Of a stretch of DNA of 64,000 nt, positions 29,627 through 37,932 are shown in pieces (positions within the stretch are counted from its first letter, which is position 1; each line of letters begins with the position of its first letter). The stretch is from Natrononativus amylolyticus (GTDB lineage Archaea > Halobacteriota > Halobacteria > Halobacteriales > Natrialbaceae), in contig NZ_CP101460.1 of NCBI RefSeq assembly GCF_024362525.1, forward strand, positions 176,955 through 240,954, given 5' to 3'. The notes under the pieces are model-generated. The model was not told the origin of the DNA. It saw nothing but the letters and a program-made list of their open reading frames with translations, and made no database searches. Both the position numbers and the translations under genes were made by a program.

Positions 29627-31279
29627 TCAATCGGCGTCGGCCGTCGCCAGCATCGCGAGCACGTCGTCGTCTACCCGGTAGGCGTGCTCGTCGGTTCGAT
29701 CGAGAATTCCCCTGGTTCGCAGCTCGGAGAGCAGGCTCTGGACGGCGACGGCCGAGCGATCGACCCGCGCGGCGACCGCAGTCGTCTCGAGCGGCCCCGA
29801 TCGAATCAGTTCCGTGACGACGGTTCGAGCGGTCCGTTCGGTACACCTCGAGTTCTCGCACGCGTGGGAAATCCGATCGCGGACGGCCGGCAACTCGAGC
29901 AGCTCCTCGAGCTGTCGCTCTTCGTCGACGACGAGCTCCTCCGCCTCCTCGTCCGCCACGCTCGTGTAGCCGAACTCGATTGCGGTGCCGTCTCCCTGGA
30001 TGATCCGCTCGCCGCTTTCCGCGTCCGCGCGCGCCGACCGCAGCCGCTCGAGTCGGTGTTCGAGCTCTCGAATCCGGCTCCGGAGGCGGTCGTTCTCCGT
30101 CTCGAGGGAGTCGACTCGCTCCCCCCGGGCCTCGAGTTCGTCGGCGAGGCGCCGTCGTTCGTCGCTGAGTTCGTCGCGTCGCTCCTCGAGTTCGACCAGT
30201 TCGTCGTGGAGCCGGCGGACCTCCTCGCCCGTCTCCGGAAGCTGGGTCTGTATCGACTCGGGGTTGCTGAGGGCGTCTGCGAGCTGGGTCGCCGCGTTCG
30301 AGATGTCCCGCGCCGAAGAGAGTTCGTCCTCCAGCGACTCGATTCGCTTCTCCCGGTTCTCGAGCTTTCGCTCGAGTTCTTCGACGCGGCTCTCCTCCTG
30401 TTGGGTCCGCTCGCTGATCTTCTCGAGGTCGCCGACCAGTGCGTCAGACACCGACTTGAGGTCCGGCCGCTCGAAGTCGTCGAGGCCGGGGGTCGCCCCG
30501 GCGTCGAAGGTGCGCTTGCGCCGGAACTGGACCTTCCGGACGTCGACGTCGGTCCAGTCGGTCTGGACGTACGCCTGGCCGTCGTCGAGGTCGGAGACGA
30601 GTTCGGCGTACTCGGTGTCGATGATCCGGCCGACGACGTTGGTGTCGTTCTCCCAGGTGAGCCGGTGCCAGACGAGCCAGTTCGCCTGCGTGATGAAGTC
30701 CTTCTTGACGTCGGCGGGTCGCTGGCTGATCCCGAGAATCCCGAGCCCGTGTTTGCGCCCGCGCTTGCCGATCTTGATCAGCAGCTTCCCCGTCTCGCCG
30801 AGACCGCCGCCCTCCGGGATGTACTCGTGGACCTCCTCGACGACCAGCAGGAACGGCTTCTTGAGCTTCTTTTCTTTGACGAACAGCTGGCGCGCCGTCT
30901 CCCGGAGCAACTCGTCTGCGACCTCCTCGTCGAGGTAGCCCGAGACGTCGAGGATGACGGGGACGTTCTCCTCGAGTGCGAGCGACGCCATCTGTTCGGC
31001 GTGTTCGGGACCGATCTGGATGTCACACTCCTCGTCGGCGCCCGCGTGGAGCATCTCGTACTCCTCTTTCAGCCCGTAGTACTCCCCGTCGGTGTCGACG
31101 ACCAGCAGCGGGTAGCCCGACTCGAGCAGTTCTTCTGCGATCACCGACGCCGTGTTCGACTTCCCCGACCCCGATTTGCCGGTGACGAACCCGCGGCCGG
31201 TCAGCAGTTCCACGACCGGCAACTGCACCTCGTCGCCGTCGTTCGCCTCGCCGACGGTGATTTCCCGTCGCTCGCTCAT
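29627..31279 (-). CDS. HerA-type ATPase with coiled coil and C-terminal winged helix
   Basis: The 550-aa protein starts with a short HAS-barrel-like segment (ITVGEANDGDEVQLPVVELL). It has Walker A GKSGSGKS (34-41), Walker B LLVVEEVHEY, and the RKHGLGILGISQRPADV motif of HerA/FtsK-like translocases. A long coiled coil covers about residues 265-420. The C-terminal 110 residues form an HTH domain (CTERTARTVVTELIRSG; VAVQSLLSELRTRGI). HerA proteins usually pair with NurA in end resection; no nurA is seen here. Start ATG 31279; GTG 31300 is an in-frame alternative. Diverges from parA across the 9-bp repeat array. Confidence 0.85.
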   Translation of the reverse strand: MSERREITVGEANDGDEVQLPVVELLTGRGFVTGKSGSGKSNTASVIAEELLESGYPLLVVDTDGEYYGLKEEYEMLHAGADEECDIQIGPEHAEQMASLALEENVPVILDVSGYLDEEVADELLRETARQLFVKEKKLKKPFLLVVEEVHEYIPEGGGLGETGKLLIKIGKRGRKHGLGILGISQRPADVKKDFITQANWLVWHRLTWENDTNVVGRIIDTEYAELVSDLDDGQAYVQTDWTDVDVRKVQFRRKRTFDAGATPGLDDFERPDLKSVSDALVGDLEKISERTQQEESRVEELERKLENREKRIESLEDELSSARDISNAATQLADALSNPESIQTQLPETGEEVRRLHDELVELEERRDELSDERRRLADELEARGERVDSLETENDRLRSRIRELEHRLERLRSARADAESGERIIQGDGTAIEFGYTSVADEEAEELVVDEERQLEELLELPAVRDRISHACENSRCTERTARTVVTELIRSGPLETTAVAARVDRSAVAVQSLLSELRTRGILDRTDEHAYRVDDDVLAMLATADAD

Positions 31280-31310
31280 CGACCCACCCCGATCACGCAC
31301 ACGTTCATTC

Positions 31311-31329
31311 TATCAGTACTCTTCTGATA
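31311..31329. promoter_or_regulatory. Inverted repeat over the herA promoter
   Basis: TATCAG (31311-31316) and CTGATA (31324-31329) form an inverted repeat that overlaps the place where the TATA box of the leftward HerA-type gene should lie, about 32 nt from ATG 31279. Possible operator. Confidence 0.35.
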
Positions 31330-31407
31330 CTGTACCTTGAATATTGGCCTCACTAGAGCGTTCCTGCGCTCGACCCGTCCACCCGGTCCACGCGAACAGC
31401 GATTGGC

Positions 31408-32031
31408 TTCGACCGTCCGAACCGCTCGGGCATCGTACACCGTGTACACTGTTTGAACGGCTTAGACTGCTCGAGATGCTCGCATTTCAACTCGCCGTCC
31501 TCGCGGATTCTTTCGCTCCGTCCCGCGACCTCGCTAAGAAGTGTACACCTTCTGCACAGTTCGATGTTAGTACTCTCCTCGAGGTGTTTTTCGACCTATT
31601 CGGTTTTCCCGGATAGAGCGAGAATTCTACACTTCCTAAACAGTGTATAGTGTCTGAACATTCTGAACGGCGTCGACCTCTCGAACGGTCGACACCGTTT
31701 CCGCTAAGGTTAAGGGTTTTCGACTGGTCGGTTCGCGTGGTATTCGCCGGCCGGGGAATTCGAAGAATGTCTACACGGTTTCCACGGTATCGACTGTGTG
31801 AACGGCCCACGACGCTCGAGCGGTGCCGACGGTCCGAACTGCGGAATCTGCGCGGATCGTTCACACGGCCTGCACAGTGTGGGCAGTCTACACGGCTCTC
31901 GAGGATTTGTACGAGTGAACGCCGACTCGAGCGCCGTTCCAGCGGACGGTCTTCGCCGTCCCGGCTGTTTCCACAGTCTACACAGTGTACACATTGTAAA
32001 CGTTCTGAACCGTCGAAACGGGCCGGACCGT
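31408..32031. repeat. Array of degenerate 9-bp units between herA and parA (candidate centromere/operator)
   Basis: From 31762 to 32031 the sequence divides into consecutive 9-mers ending mostly in NGT or NGC. In the 29 units from 31771, 18 have AC at positions 5-6: CTACACGGT, TTCCACGGT, ATCGACTGT, GTGAACGGC ... TTCCACAGT, CTACACAGT, GTACACATT, GTAAACGTT, CTGAACCGT. The same units appear in phase blocks at 31627-31698 (CTACACTTC, CTAAACAGT, CTGAACATT, CTGAACGGC, TCGAACGGT), 31534-31560 (GTACACCTT, CTGCACAGT) and 31408-31470 (GTACACCGT, GTACACTGT, TTGAACGGC). Consensus is near STNNACNGT. It ends 34 bp before the parA ATG. Confidence 0.8.
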
Positions 32032-32065
32032 TTTGGCGGGGCTGGCGACCGAGGTGTCCCAACGA

Positions 32066-32893
32066 ATGACTTCACCACGCGCCGTCAGCGTCGCCCTCCA
32101 GAAGGGCGGCGTCGGCAAGACGACGATCGCGATCAACCTGGCAGAACGGCTCGCTAACCGCTCGAACGACGTGCTGCTCGTCGACCTCGACCAGCAAGGC
32201 AACGCGACCGAGGGGGTCGGCCTCGCCGAGGCGTACTCGAGCGACCGCCACCTGGGCGACGTTCTCGACGACAGCTCCGACACCGAGCCACGAGATATCA
32301 TCCGGTCGGCGGGCTCGTTCGACGTCCTGCCGTCGAACGAGGACTTAGATAGCGTCGAGAACAGTATCCGGAGCGCCACCTTTGGCGAGCTCTGGATCCG
32401 AAACGAGGTCGTCGACCCGATGCTCGAGGACGGCTACGACTACGTCGTCGTCGACTCGCCGCCGAACCTCGGCCCGCTCGCCGACGCCTCGCTCATCTCG
32501 ACGCAGAACGTCATCGTGCCCCTGCGGATGAGCGAACCCAGCGTCAGCGGCTTCGAGCGGATGTACACCCAGCAGATCCAGCCGATTCGCAAGGAGATCG
32601 ACCTCGACATTCTGGCGATCGTCCCGAACTCGCTGGCGGGTGACAACGAGGAAAAGCGCATCATCGGCGACCTCGAGCGCTCCGAGTTCGGTCAGTATCT
32701 GCCCGAATTCGCGCGTGCGGCGCACTTCGACGACCCGGGCTCGCCGGGGCCCGGGCTGCGCGAGCGCATCGCGTTCCGGCGGGCGTGGCGGGAAGGGGTG
32801 CCCCTCGCCGAGCACGACCCGGAGAGCGACATGCTCGAGCGCCTGGACGAACTGGCGGCGATCGTCGAGCGCGGAGGTGTCGCCGATGCCTGA
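32066..32893 (+). CDS. parA: ParA/Soj-family partition ATPase
   Basis: The 275-aa protein has the deviant Walker A motif KGGVGKTT (residues 13-20 from ATG 32066), VDLDQQGNATEG, and the Walker B region YVVVDSPPNLGPLADASL, as in ParA/SegA ATPases that move or position DNA by ATP-dependent DNA binding. No N-terminal HTH is present, so it is the small type, which usually leaves centromere binding to a partner. It overlaps the next small gene by 8 bp, and a 9-bp repeat array sits immediately upstream. Chromosomal ParA-like proteins are common in haloarchaea with largely unknown roles. Confidence 0.9.
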   Translation: MTSPRAVSVALQKGGVGKTTIAINLAERLANRSNDVLLVDLDQQGNATEGVGLAEAYSSDRHLGDVLDDSSDTEPRDIIRSAGSFDVLPSNEDLDSVENSIRSATFGELWIRNEVVDPMLEDGYDYVVVDSPPNLGPLADASLISTQNVIVPLRMSEPSVSGFERMYTQQIQPIRKEIDLDILAIVPNSLAGDNEEKRIIGDLERSEFGQYLPEFARAAHFDDPGSPGPGLRERIAFRRAWREGVPLAEHDPESDMLERLDELAAIVERGGVADA

Positions 32894-33239
32894 GGACAAC
32901 CGCTTTGCGGGGCTGGGCGAGGCGGTCGACGAGGACGGGGCCTCGACCGGCGACGAGGTGACCTTCGAGGACGAAACCACCGAGCCGGCCGAGGACGACG
33001 ACCCGGCGGCGTTCTCGTTCGACGAGACGACGAAGAAGACGGTGTACGTCCGCCCGGACTCGGTCGACGAACTCGAGGACGCCCGTGCGCTGGTCGATGC
33101 GAAGCTTCGGACCGAACACGACGTCCGAGACCTCACCGGCCGGGAATTCTACGATGCGGTGTTTCGGCTGGCGGCGGCCGACACCGACGAACTGATCGAC
33201 GCCGTTCTGGACGCGCGCACGGAGTCGTGCGGCGAGTGA
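32886..33239 (+). CDS. Small acidic ParA partner (SegB/ParB-like by position)
   Basis: The 117-aa product overlaps parA by 8 bp. It has RFAGLG near the N-terminus, an acidic linker to about residue 48, then a compact domain starting KKTVYVRPDSVDELEDARAL and ending DTDELIDAVLDARTE. One beta strand followed by helices is compatible with a ribbon-helix-helix or similar DNA-binding fold, but this is not certain. ParB-type partners often bear a short N-terminal motif that touches ParA; RFAGLG could play that part (inference). No known family name can be given from sequence. Confidence 0.6.
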   Translation: MPEDNRFAGLGEAVDEDGASTGDEVTFEDETTEPAEDDDPAAFSFDETTKKTVYVRPDSVDELEDARALVDAKLRTEHDVRDLTGREFYDAVFRLAAADTDELIDAVLDARTESCGE

Positions 33240-33390
33240 GAATCGCCACAACACTCTTGTATTTTGAACAATCAGTAGGGAACTGCCTGTTCCCACAGGC
33301 CGGACCACGCTGCGTTGGTCGCGCTGGGTGGTCTCTGTGCTCATTGGGGACGCGGTTCGCCCGCGTCCTTTTCAGACGGGAGTTAGCGTG

Positions 33391-33454
33391 TGACACAGTG
33401 GGGGAACGGTTATGTACTGTCACCCGAATGTACAGTGTACCGAATCGCGCACTG
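33391..33454. repeat. Second cluster of ACNGT cores downstream of the parA pair
   Basis: Five cores occur within 64 bp, spaced 11, 10, 16 and 18 bp. The last spacing is twice 9 bp. The units resemble those of the large array, so the parA pair is flanked on both sides. Confidence 0.5.
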
Positions 33455-33734
33455 TCGCGATCACGACCGATATGACCCCGTCCACACCGCGTCCGACCGT
33501 TCACCCGACGTCCACCACCGTCGGGAATCGGTCGCCGAGTTCCGGACGCCACGGGTATCGTGGCGCCGGACGTCGTGGACGGGTCGTCCGCCGGTCGCTT
33601 CGCTCGATCCCCGCGCGTGGGATCGGCCTCGACTCCGTCCGCGCCGCGTAGGCCCCTTCTCTGGCCGGACGGTCGTCCCTCCGCTGGACGTGCAGTTTCG
33701 TCGCGTTCTCGTTCGGTCAGCCAGGGCCTCGTCC

Positions 33735-33796
33735 CCTCCGTGTGACAGGCACACGCGGGCTCGCGCCCGCTGCCCGAGTTCGACTCTCGGCGGAGG
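33735..33796 (+). promoter_or_regulatory. tRNA-like cloverleaf leader pairing with a Shine-Dalgarno sequence
   Basis: CCTCCG (33735-33740) is complementary to CGGAGG (33791-33796) and encloses three hairpins: TGTG-ACAGG-CACA with its flanks (33739-33755), CGGGC-TCGC-GCCCG (33756-33769) and CCGAG-TTCGACT-CTCGG (33774-33790). The last has a consensus tRNA T-loop and abuts the closing stem as in tRNA. GGAGG of the closing stem is the likely Shine-Dalgarno of ATG 33801. There is no D-arm, and it is not a complete tRNA. Chance folding is possible at this GC content. Confidence 0.4.
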
Positions 33797-33800
33797 CGTT

Positions 33801-34127
33801 ATGGATCACCAACCGATCACCGTCGTGGCGACGCTAACCGTCCGCGTCCCGCTCAACGCGAGCGGTAGCCTCGTCGACGGCGCAGTCCGAACCCTCGAGC
33901 GAACCCCCGCCGTCGAAACGGTCACCGATCCCGACGTCCGCGGGCTCGCGCCGGCGCTGAACGAGACCACCGTCGACCTCCGTGCGCGCGTCACGATCGC
34001 CGTCGGCGACCGCGGCGAAGACGTCGCCCTCGCGAGACGCGAACTCGAGGCCGGCGTGGGCGTCACCGACGTCGAAATCCTCGAGGTCGGCGACGACGGG
34101 CCGCTGCTTCGGGCGACCCTCGAGTAG
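33801..34127 (+). CDS. 108-aa hypothetical protein
   Basis: The product starts MDHQPITVVATLTVRVPLNA and alternates short beta strands and helices (VDGAVRTLERTPAVETVTDP; TVDLRARVTIAVGDRGEDV; ARRELEAGVGVTDVEILEV), suggesting a duplicated beta-alpha-beta or ferredoxin-like fold. No family recognised. A strong GGAGG lies 4 nt before the ATG, and a cloverleaf-like leader may cover it. Confidence 0.6.
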   Translation: MDHQPITVVATLTVRVPLNASGSLVDGAVRTLERTPAVETVTDPDVRGLAPALNETTVDLRARVTIAVGDRGEDVALARRELEAGVGVTDVEILEVGDDGPLLRATLE

Positions 34128-34168
34128 CCGATGCCCGCCAGGTCACGCCGGGACGCCGGGAACACCGG

Positions 34169-34546
34169 TTATCGCTGCCCGAGCAGCGCCACCGCGACGC
34201 CGGCCAGCAGGACGAGACAGAGCGCGATCATCCCGCCCTGGGCGGCGACGGCGACCGCGCTGTCGACGCTCTCGCCGGAGACGAGCGCGACGATGTCGCC
34301 GACGGCGCGGGCGCTACCGCCGATACCGAGCACCGCGAGCAGACCGAGGCCGTAGACGGCGATCCGGTCGCGGTCGGTGTTGAGCCCGAGCTGTCCCAGC
34401 CCGACACAGAGGATGCCGAAGAAGGCGGGGATGAGCGCGGTTATGCTGGCGAAGTCGGTCAGCACGTAGGCTCCGACGCCCAGGAGGACCAGTGCGAACC
34501 CGATGGCGACACCGAGTTTCAGCGGTCGGTCATCGACAGTTGTCAT
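34169..34546 (-). CDS. Four-helix membrane protein, unknown function
   Basis: The 125-aa product has four hydrophobic segments (LGVAIGFALVLLGVGAYVLT; ALIPAFFGILCVGLGQLGL; IAVYGLGLLAVLGIGGSARA; GMIALCLVLLAGVAVALLGQ) and short charged ends. It matches small haloarchaeal membrane proteins without assigned role. Convergent with the 108-aa gene and downstream of the helicase. Confidence 0.65.
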   Translation of the reverse strand: MTTVDDRPLKLGVAIGFALVLLGVGAYVLTDFASITALIPAFFGILCVGLGQLGLNTDRDRIAVYGLGLLAVLGIGGSARAVGDIVALVSGESVDSAVAVAAQGGMIALCLVLLAGVAVALLGQR

Positions 34547-34618
34547 ACTTCGGTAGTTGACAGTGAGGCGGAGTATAGTTTTCCCTCTCGGCCGACCGTG
34601 CGGGACCGGCGCGGTCGG

Positions 34619-36535
34619 CTACTCGTCGCGCTCGACGGTCCGCTCGCGCACCGTCATCCCCTTGCGGCCGAGGTGCTGGAGCTGTCTGCGGGCGAACTCC
34701 TCCTCTCGAGAGCCGCGGGTCGCGAGCACGTAGACGAGCGCGCCCCCGACGGGCCGCATCGTTCGCCCGGCGCGCTGGGTTCCTTGCCGACGGGAGCCGC
34801 CGAGCCCCGACGCGACGACCGCGAGGTCCACCGCCGGTAGGTCGATCCCCTCGTCGCCCACCCGCGAGATGACGAGCAGGTCGCGCTCGCCCCGCCGGAG
34901 CTCCTCGAGCAGCCGGCGGCGCTCGTGGTGGGGCGTCTCGCCGCTGAGGAAGGGGACGTCGAGGGCGGCGGCGAGCTCCCGGCCCTGCTCTAAGTAGTCG
35001 ACGAACACCAGCGCCGTCGCGTCGGGGTGGGCCGACAGCAGGTACCGAACCTCCTCGATTTTCCCGGGGTTTTCGGCGGCGATCCGGTACTTCTCGCGGC
35101 CCTCGGCGGAGCCGTAGGCGTTTCGGCTCTCCTCGTCTCCCCACGGCACGTACCGGATCTCGAGTTCGGGCTCGGCGACGAACCCCGCGTCGAACAGCGC
35201 CTCCCAGTCGGTGCCGATCGGCGGGCCGACGAGGGTAAAGATCTCCGCCTGGCGGTCGTCCTCGCGGATCGGGCTGGCGCTGAGTCCCAGCCGGTGGCGG
35301 GACTGGAGGTGAGTGCTTCGCCGGTAGATGTCGCTGGGGACGTGCTGGCATTCGTCGAAGATCACGAGCCCCCACTCGCGGTCGTCGAACAGCGAGCGGT
35401 GGCGATCCATCCCGGCGATCTGGTAGGTGGCGATCGTCACCGGCCGGATCTCCTTGCGCCCGCCGTGGTACTGGCCGATTTGCTCGCGCTCGAGCGTGGT
35501 GTGTTCGGCGAGCGCGTCGGCCCACTGGCGGGCGAGGTCGCGACTGGGGACCAACACCAGGGTTTCGCCGCCCACGTGGGCCATCGCGCCCATCGCGGCG
35601 ATCGTCTTTCCGCTGCCGGGCGGGCCGACGAACACCCCCTCGCCCTGCTCTGCGAAGCGGTCGACCCAGGTTCGCTGGTACTCGCGCAGGCCCACCCGCA
35701 ACTCGAGCGAGAGCGCCTCCCCGCGCGCTAAGTCGCGGTCGTCTCTTACCGGATACCCCGCCTCGTACAGGATCCGCTTGATCGCCGCCTCCGAGCCCTC
35801 CCGGACCCAGTCTTCGGTTTCGGAGATCGGCGCGTGGACGTGTTCTTCGTCTAGCTTCTGGCGGGCGACGTTGCCCATCACCTCCGCGCTCCGGGCCTCG
35901 AGCACCGTGTACCCCTCCGGGTGGGTGACGAGCCGGAACTGGCGGGCGCGGTCCCACTGGCTCTCGACCCACTCCTCGAGCGCCTCGGACCGCTGGCCGA
36001 GCGCCTGGCGCATCGTGCGCGCGAGCGCGTCGAAGGAGTCGTGGGGAGCCTGCCAGACGTCCTCCGGGCGGACGACGTAGCGGTACCCAGCCTCACCGTT
36101 GGTATCCGCCAGGTGGGCGAACTGCGAGAGCTGCGCTCGAGTGAACTGGTCGGGTCGGTCGACGACGATCTCCCGGCGCTTCGGGAAGACGAGGACCCGC
36201 TCGCGGTCGGTGAGGTCCTCGAGTTCGCTCGGGTACCAGACAACCGGATCGGTCGACACCGACAGCCGCTCGAGGTCGCCGGTTTCTGCGAGGGACTCGA
36301 GGGCCTCGTGGGCCTCGTGCTGGGAGCGCTCGAGCGCTCTGGCGACGCTGGCGGCGGTGACGACCGGCCGCCCCTCGCGCTGGCAGACGTCGTGAAACGC
36401 CGCGAGCGAGAGCCAAGGCTCCTCGCCGTCACTCTCGTCCGAACCGGCCACCCCGCCGTCGGCGTCGCCGGCCGACTGCGCCGGTTCCGGCGGCCGGTCT
36501 CGCTCGTCGTTCGCCTCGGCTGGGTCGTCGGTCAC
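34619..36535 (-). CDS. XPB/Rad25-like SF2 helicase
   Basis: The 638-aa protein has an acidic N-terminal tail, a damage-recognition-like region to about 270, Walker A GPPGSGKT (304-311), box II DECQ (394-397), motif III SAS (419-421), and the motif VI region QRAGRTMRPVG. The GLREYQRTWVDRF start of the helicase core is typical of XPB homologues. XPB unwinds DNA in repair and transcription; in archaea it is often paired with Bax1, which is not seen here. The start is GTG 36535. A TFB gene is close by. Confidence 0.88.
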   Translation of the reverse strand: MTDDPAEANDERDRPPEPAQSAGDADGGVAGSDESDGEEPWLSLAAFHDVCQREGRPVVTAASVARALERSQHEAHEALESLAETGDLERLSVSTDPVVWYPSELEDLTDRERVLVFPKRREIVVDRPDQFTRAQLSQFAHLADTNGEAGYRYVVRPEDVWQAPHDSFDALARTMRQALGQRSEALEEWVESQWDRARQFRLVTHPEGYTVLEARSAEVMGNVARQKLDEEHVHAPISETEDWVREGSEAAIKRILYEAGYPVRDDRDLARGEALSLELRVGLREYQRTWVDRFAEQGEGVFVGPPGSGKTIAAMGAMAHVGGETLVLVPSRDLARQWADALAEHTTLEREQIGQYHGGRKEIRPVTIATYQIAGMDRHRSLFDDREWGLVIFDECQHVPSDIYRRSTHLQSRHRLGLSASPIREDDRQAEIFTLVGPPIGTDWEALFDAGFVAEPELEIRYVPWGDEESRNAYGSAEGREKYRIAAENPGKIEEVRYLLSAHPDATALVFVDYLEQGRELAAALDVPFLSGETPHHERRRLLEELRRGERDLLVISRVGDEGIDLPAVDLAVVASGLGGSRRQGTQRAGRTMRPVGGALVYVLATRGSREEEFARRQLQHLGRKGMTVRERTVERDE

Positions 36536-36809
36536 TGGTCGTCGTACTGCCGTCGTACGTAAACTGATTTCGCTCCCCGACGCCGGAGCCGACGGCTACC
36601 CGGCGAGCGCGTTCGAGAGGATAACGGCCGCACGGACGCGGCCGGCGCATTCGGTAGGTGGTGGTGTTGATGCGCATGTGTCCCTTGGCTATCTGTCTGT
36701 ATAATTATTGTGTTGAGAGAACAGTCCAGCAAATCGCCGGAACGCTCACCGCGCCGGTCGCCCCGGGCCGGCCCGACACTATATGCGGCTGGCTCCCGTC
36801 TATTCCCCT

Positions 36810-36986
36810 ATGTTCCGTGCGATCCTGCCAGAGGGACAGATCGTCTGCGACCGCTACGAGCACGAGGAGGAGGGTCTCGAGCTGTACAACGACGCCGACG
36901 AGTTCATCGCGTTCGTCCCCTACAGTAACCTCCACGCCCTGCTCAACGAGGACGTCTACGAGTCGAACGAGCGCTCGATCATGTAG
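36810..36986 (+). CDS. 58-aa small haloarchaeal protein
   Basis: The product starts MFRAILPEGQIVCDRYEHEE and ends VYESNERSIM. It is acidic with a short beta-rich core (GLELYNDADEFIAFVPYSNL). ATG 36810 lies about 27 nt after an ACTATAT element (36778-36784), a leaderless pattern. It overlaps the end of the tfb gene by 8 bp, tail to tail. Function unknown. Confidence 0.65.
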   Translation: MFRAILPEGQIVCDRYEHEEEGLELYNDADEFIAFVPYSNLHALLNEDVYESNERSIM

Positions 36987-37932
36987 CCGGAACCTGATCG
37001 ATGGCCTCGAGCTGTTCCCGGTACCGGTTTCGAACAGTGACGACCGTCGTCTGGGCGGTGTCGGCGACGGCCCGCTGTGGGATCGTCTCCTCACAGAGCA
37101 AGCCGGCGGCGTAGATCGCCGCGGCCGCGTAGCCGGTCGGCGACTTGCCCGAGTGTAACCCCTGTTCGGTCGTCTGGTCGATGATCTCGATCGCCTTCGC
37201 CTCGACCTCCTTGCCCACGTCGAGCTCCGAGCAGAAGCGGGGGACGAACTGCCTGGGGTTCGTCGGCTCTAAGTTGATGTCGAGTTCGTCGGCGATGTAC
37301 CGGTAGGTGCGCCCGATCTCCCGCTGGTCGACCCGGGAGACGGCGGTAACCTCCTCGAGACTGCGCGGAATGCCCTCCTTTCTGCAGGCGGTGTACAGCG
37401 AACTCGTCGCGACGCCCTCGATCGAGCGCCCGCGGATGAGGTCTCGCTCGAGCGCCTGCCGGTAGATGACGCTCGCCGTCTCCTTGACGGGGGTCGGGAC
37501 GCCCAGCGCGCTGACCATCCGGTCGATCTCCGAGAGGGCGTACTTGAGGTTTCGTTCGCCCGCGTTCTTCGTCCGAATCCGCTCCTGCCAGACGCGGAGT
37601 CGGTGGAGCTGGCCGTGCTTGTCGGCCGACATCGAGTGGCCGTTGGCGTCGCGGTTTCGCCAGTCGATCGTCGTGGTCAGGCCGCGATCGTGCATCGACT
37701 GGGTGAGGGGCGCGCCCACGCGCGAGAGCTGGTCGTGCTCCTCGGCGTTGAAGGCACGCCATTCCGGGCCGTAGTCGATCGGGTCCTCGCTCAGAACGAG
37801 GCCACACTCTCGACAGACCCGTTCGCCGCGGTCCGGGTCCTGGACGATCGTGTCGGTCTCGCAGTCGGGACACCGACCGCTCTCGGTCGCCTGCGAGTCG
37901 CTTCTGGCGTGATCGGTGATGGACCGCGTCAT
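36979..37932 (-). CDS. tfb: Transcription initiation factor TFB (TFIIB)
   Basis: The 317-aa protein has an N-terminal zinc ribbon (C21, C24, C40, C43 in CPDCETDTIVQDP...CRECG), the B-finger/linker with DYGPEWRAF, and two cyclin folds, the first starting RNLKYALSEIDRMVSALG and the second VGKEVEAKAIEIIDQTTEQG, with SPTGYAAAAIYAAGLL. It bridges TBP at the TATA box and RNA polymerase. Haloarchaea carry several TFBs with partly distinct promoters; this is one of them. The start is set by leaderless spacing only loosely. Confidence 0.95.
   Translation of the reverse strand: MTRSITDHARSDSQATESGRCPDCETDTIVQDPDRGERVCRECGLVLSEDPIDYGPEWRAFNAEEHDQLSRVGAPLTQSMHDRGLTTTIDWRNRDANGHSMSADKHGQLHRLRVWQERIRTKNAGERNLKYALSEIDRMVSALGVPTPVKETASVIYRQALERDLIRGRSIEGVATSSLYTACRKEGIPRSLEEVTAVSRVDQREIGRTYRYIADELDINLEPTNPRQFVPRFCSELDVGKEVEAKAIEIIDQTTEQGLHSGKSPTGYAAAAIYAAGLLCEETIPQRAVADTAQTTVVTVRNRYREQLEAIDQVPAT

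Larger units (their letters stand above)
33240..33800. promoter_or_regulatory. Intergenic region with ACNGT cluster and cloverleaf-like leader
   Basis: Just after the ParA-partner gene, 33391-33454 carries five ACNGT cores (GACACAGT, GGAACGGT, TGTACTGT, TGTACAGT, CGCACTGT) like those of the array before parA. Further on, 33735-33796 can fold into a cloverleaf-like structure. The middle about 280 bp shows nothing I can support. Confidence 0.5.

Noticed and set aside
31408..32031. CRISPR array
   Set aside because: Units are 9 bp, contiguous and degenerate, with no spacers and no cas genes nearby.
31487..32069. Long open frames across the repeat array on both strands (up to 191 codons)
   Set aside because: A 9-bp period keeps three frames in step, so a stop-free unit stays open. 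The products have no sensible composition, start signal or family.
33735..33800. A complete tRNA gene ending in TTCGACT T-loop
   Set aside because: No D-arm, no U before the candidate anticodon, a mismatched first acceptor pair, and the 3' strand is needed as the Shine-Dalgarno of the next gene. Reported only as a tRNA-like leader.
36429..36677. 82-codon ORF starting leaderlessly at 36677 before the helicase
   Set aside because: It follows a TATA element, but overlaps the helicase start by about 100 bp in another frame with basic low-quality composition. It may mark only the transcript start.
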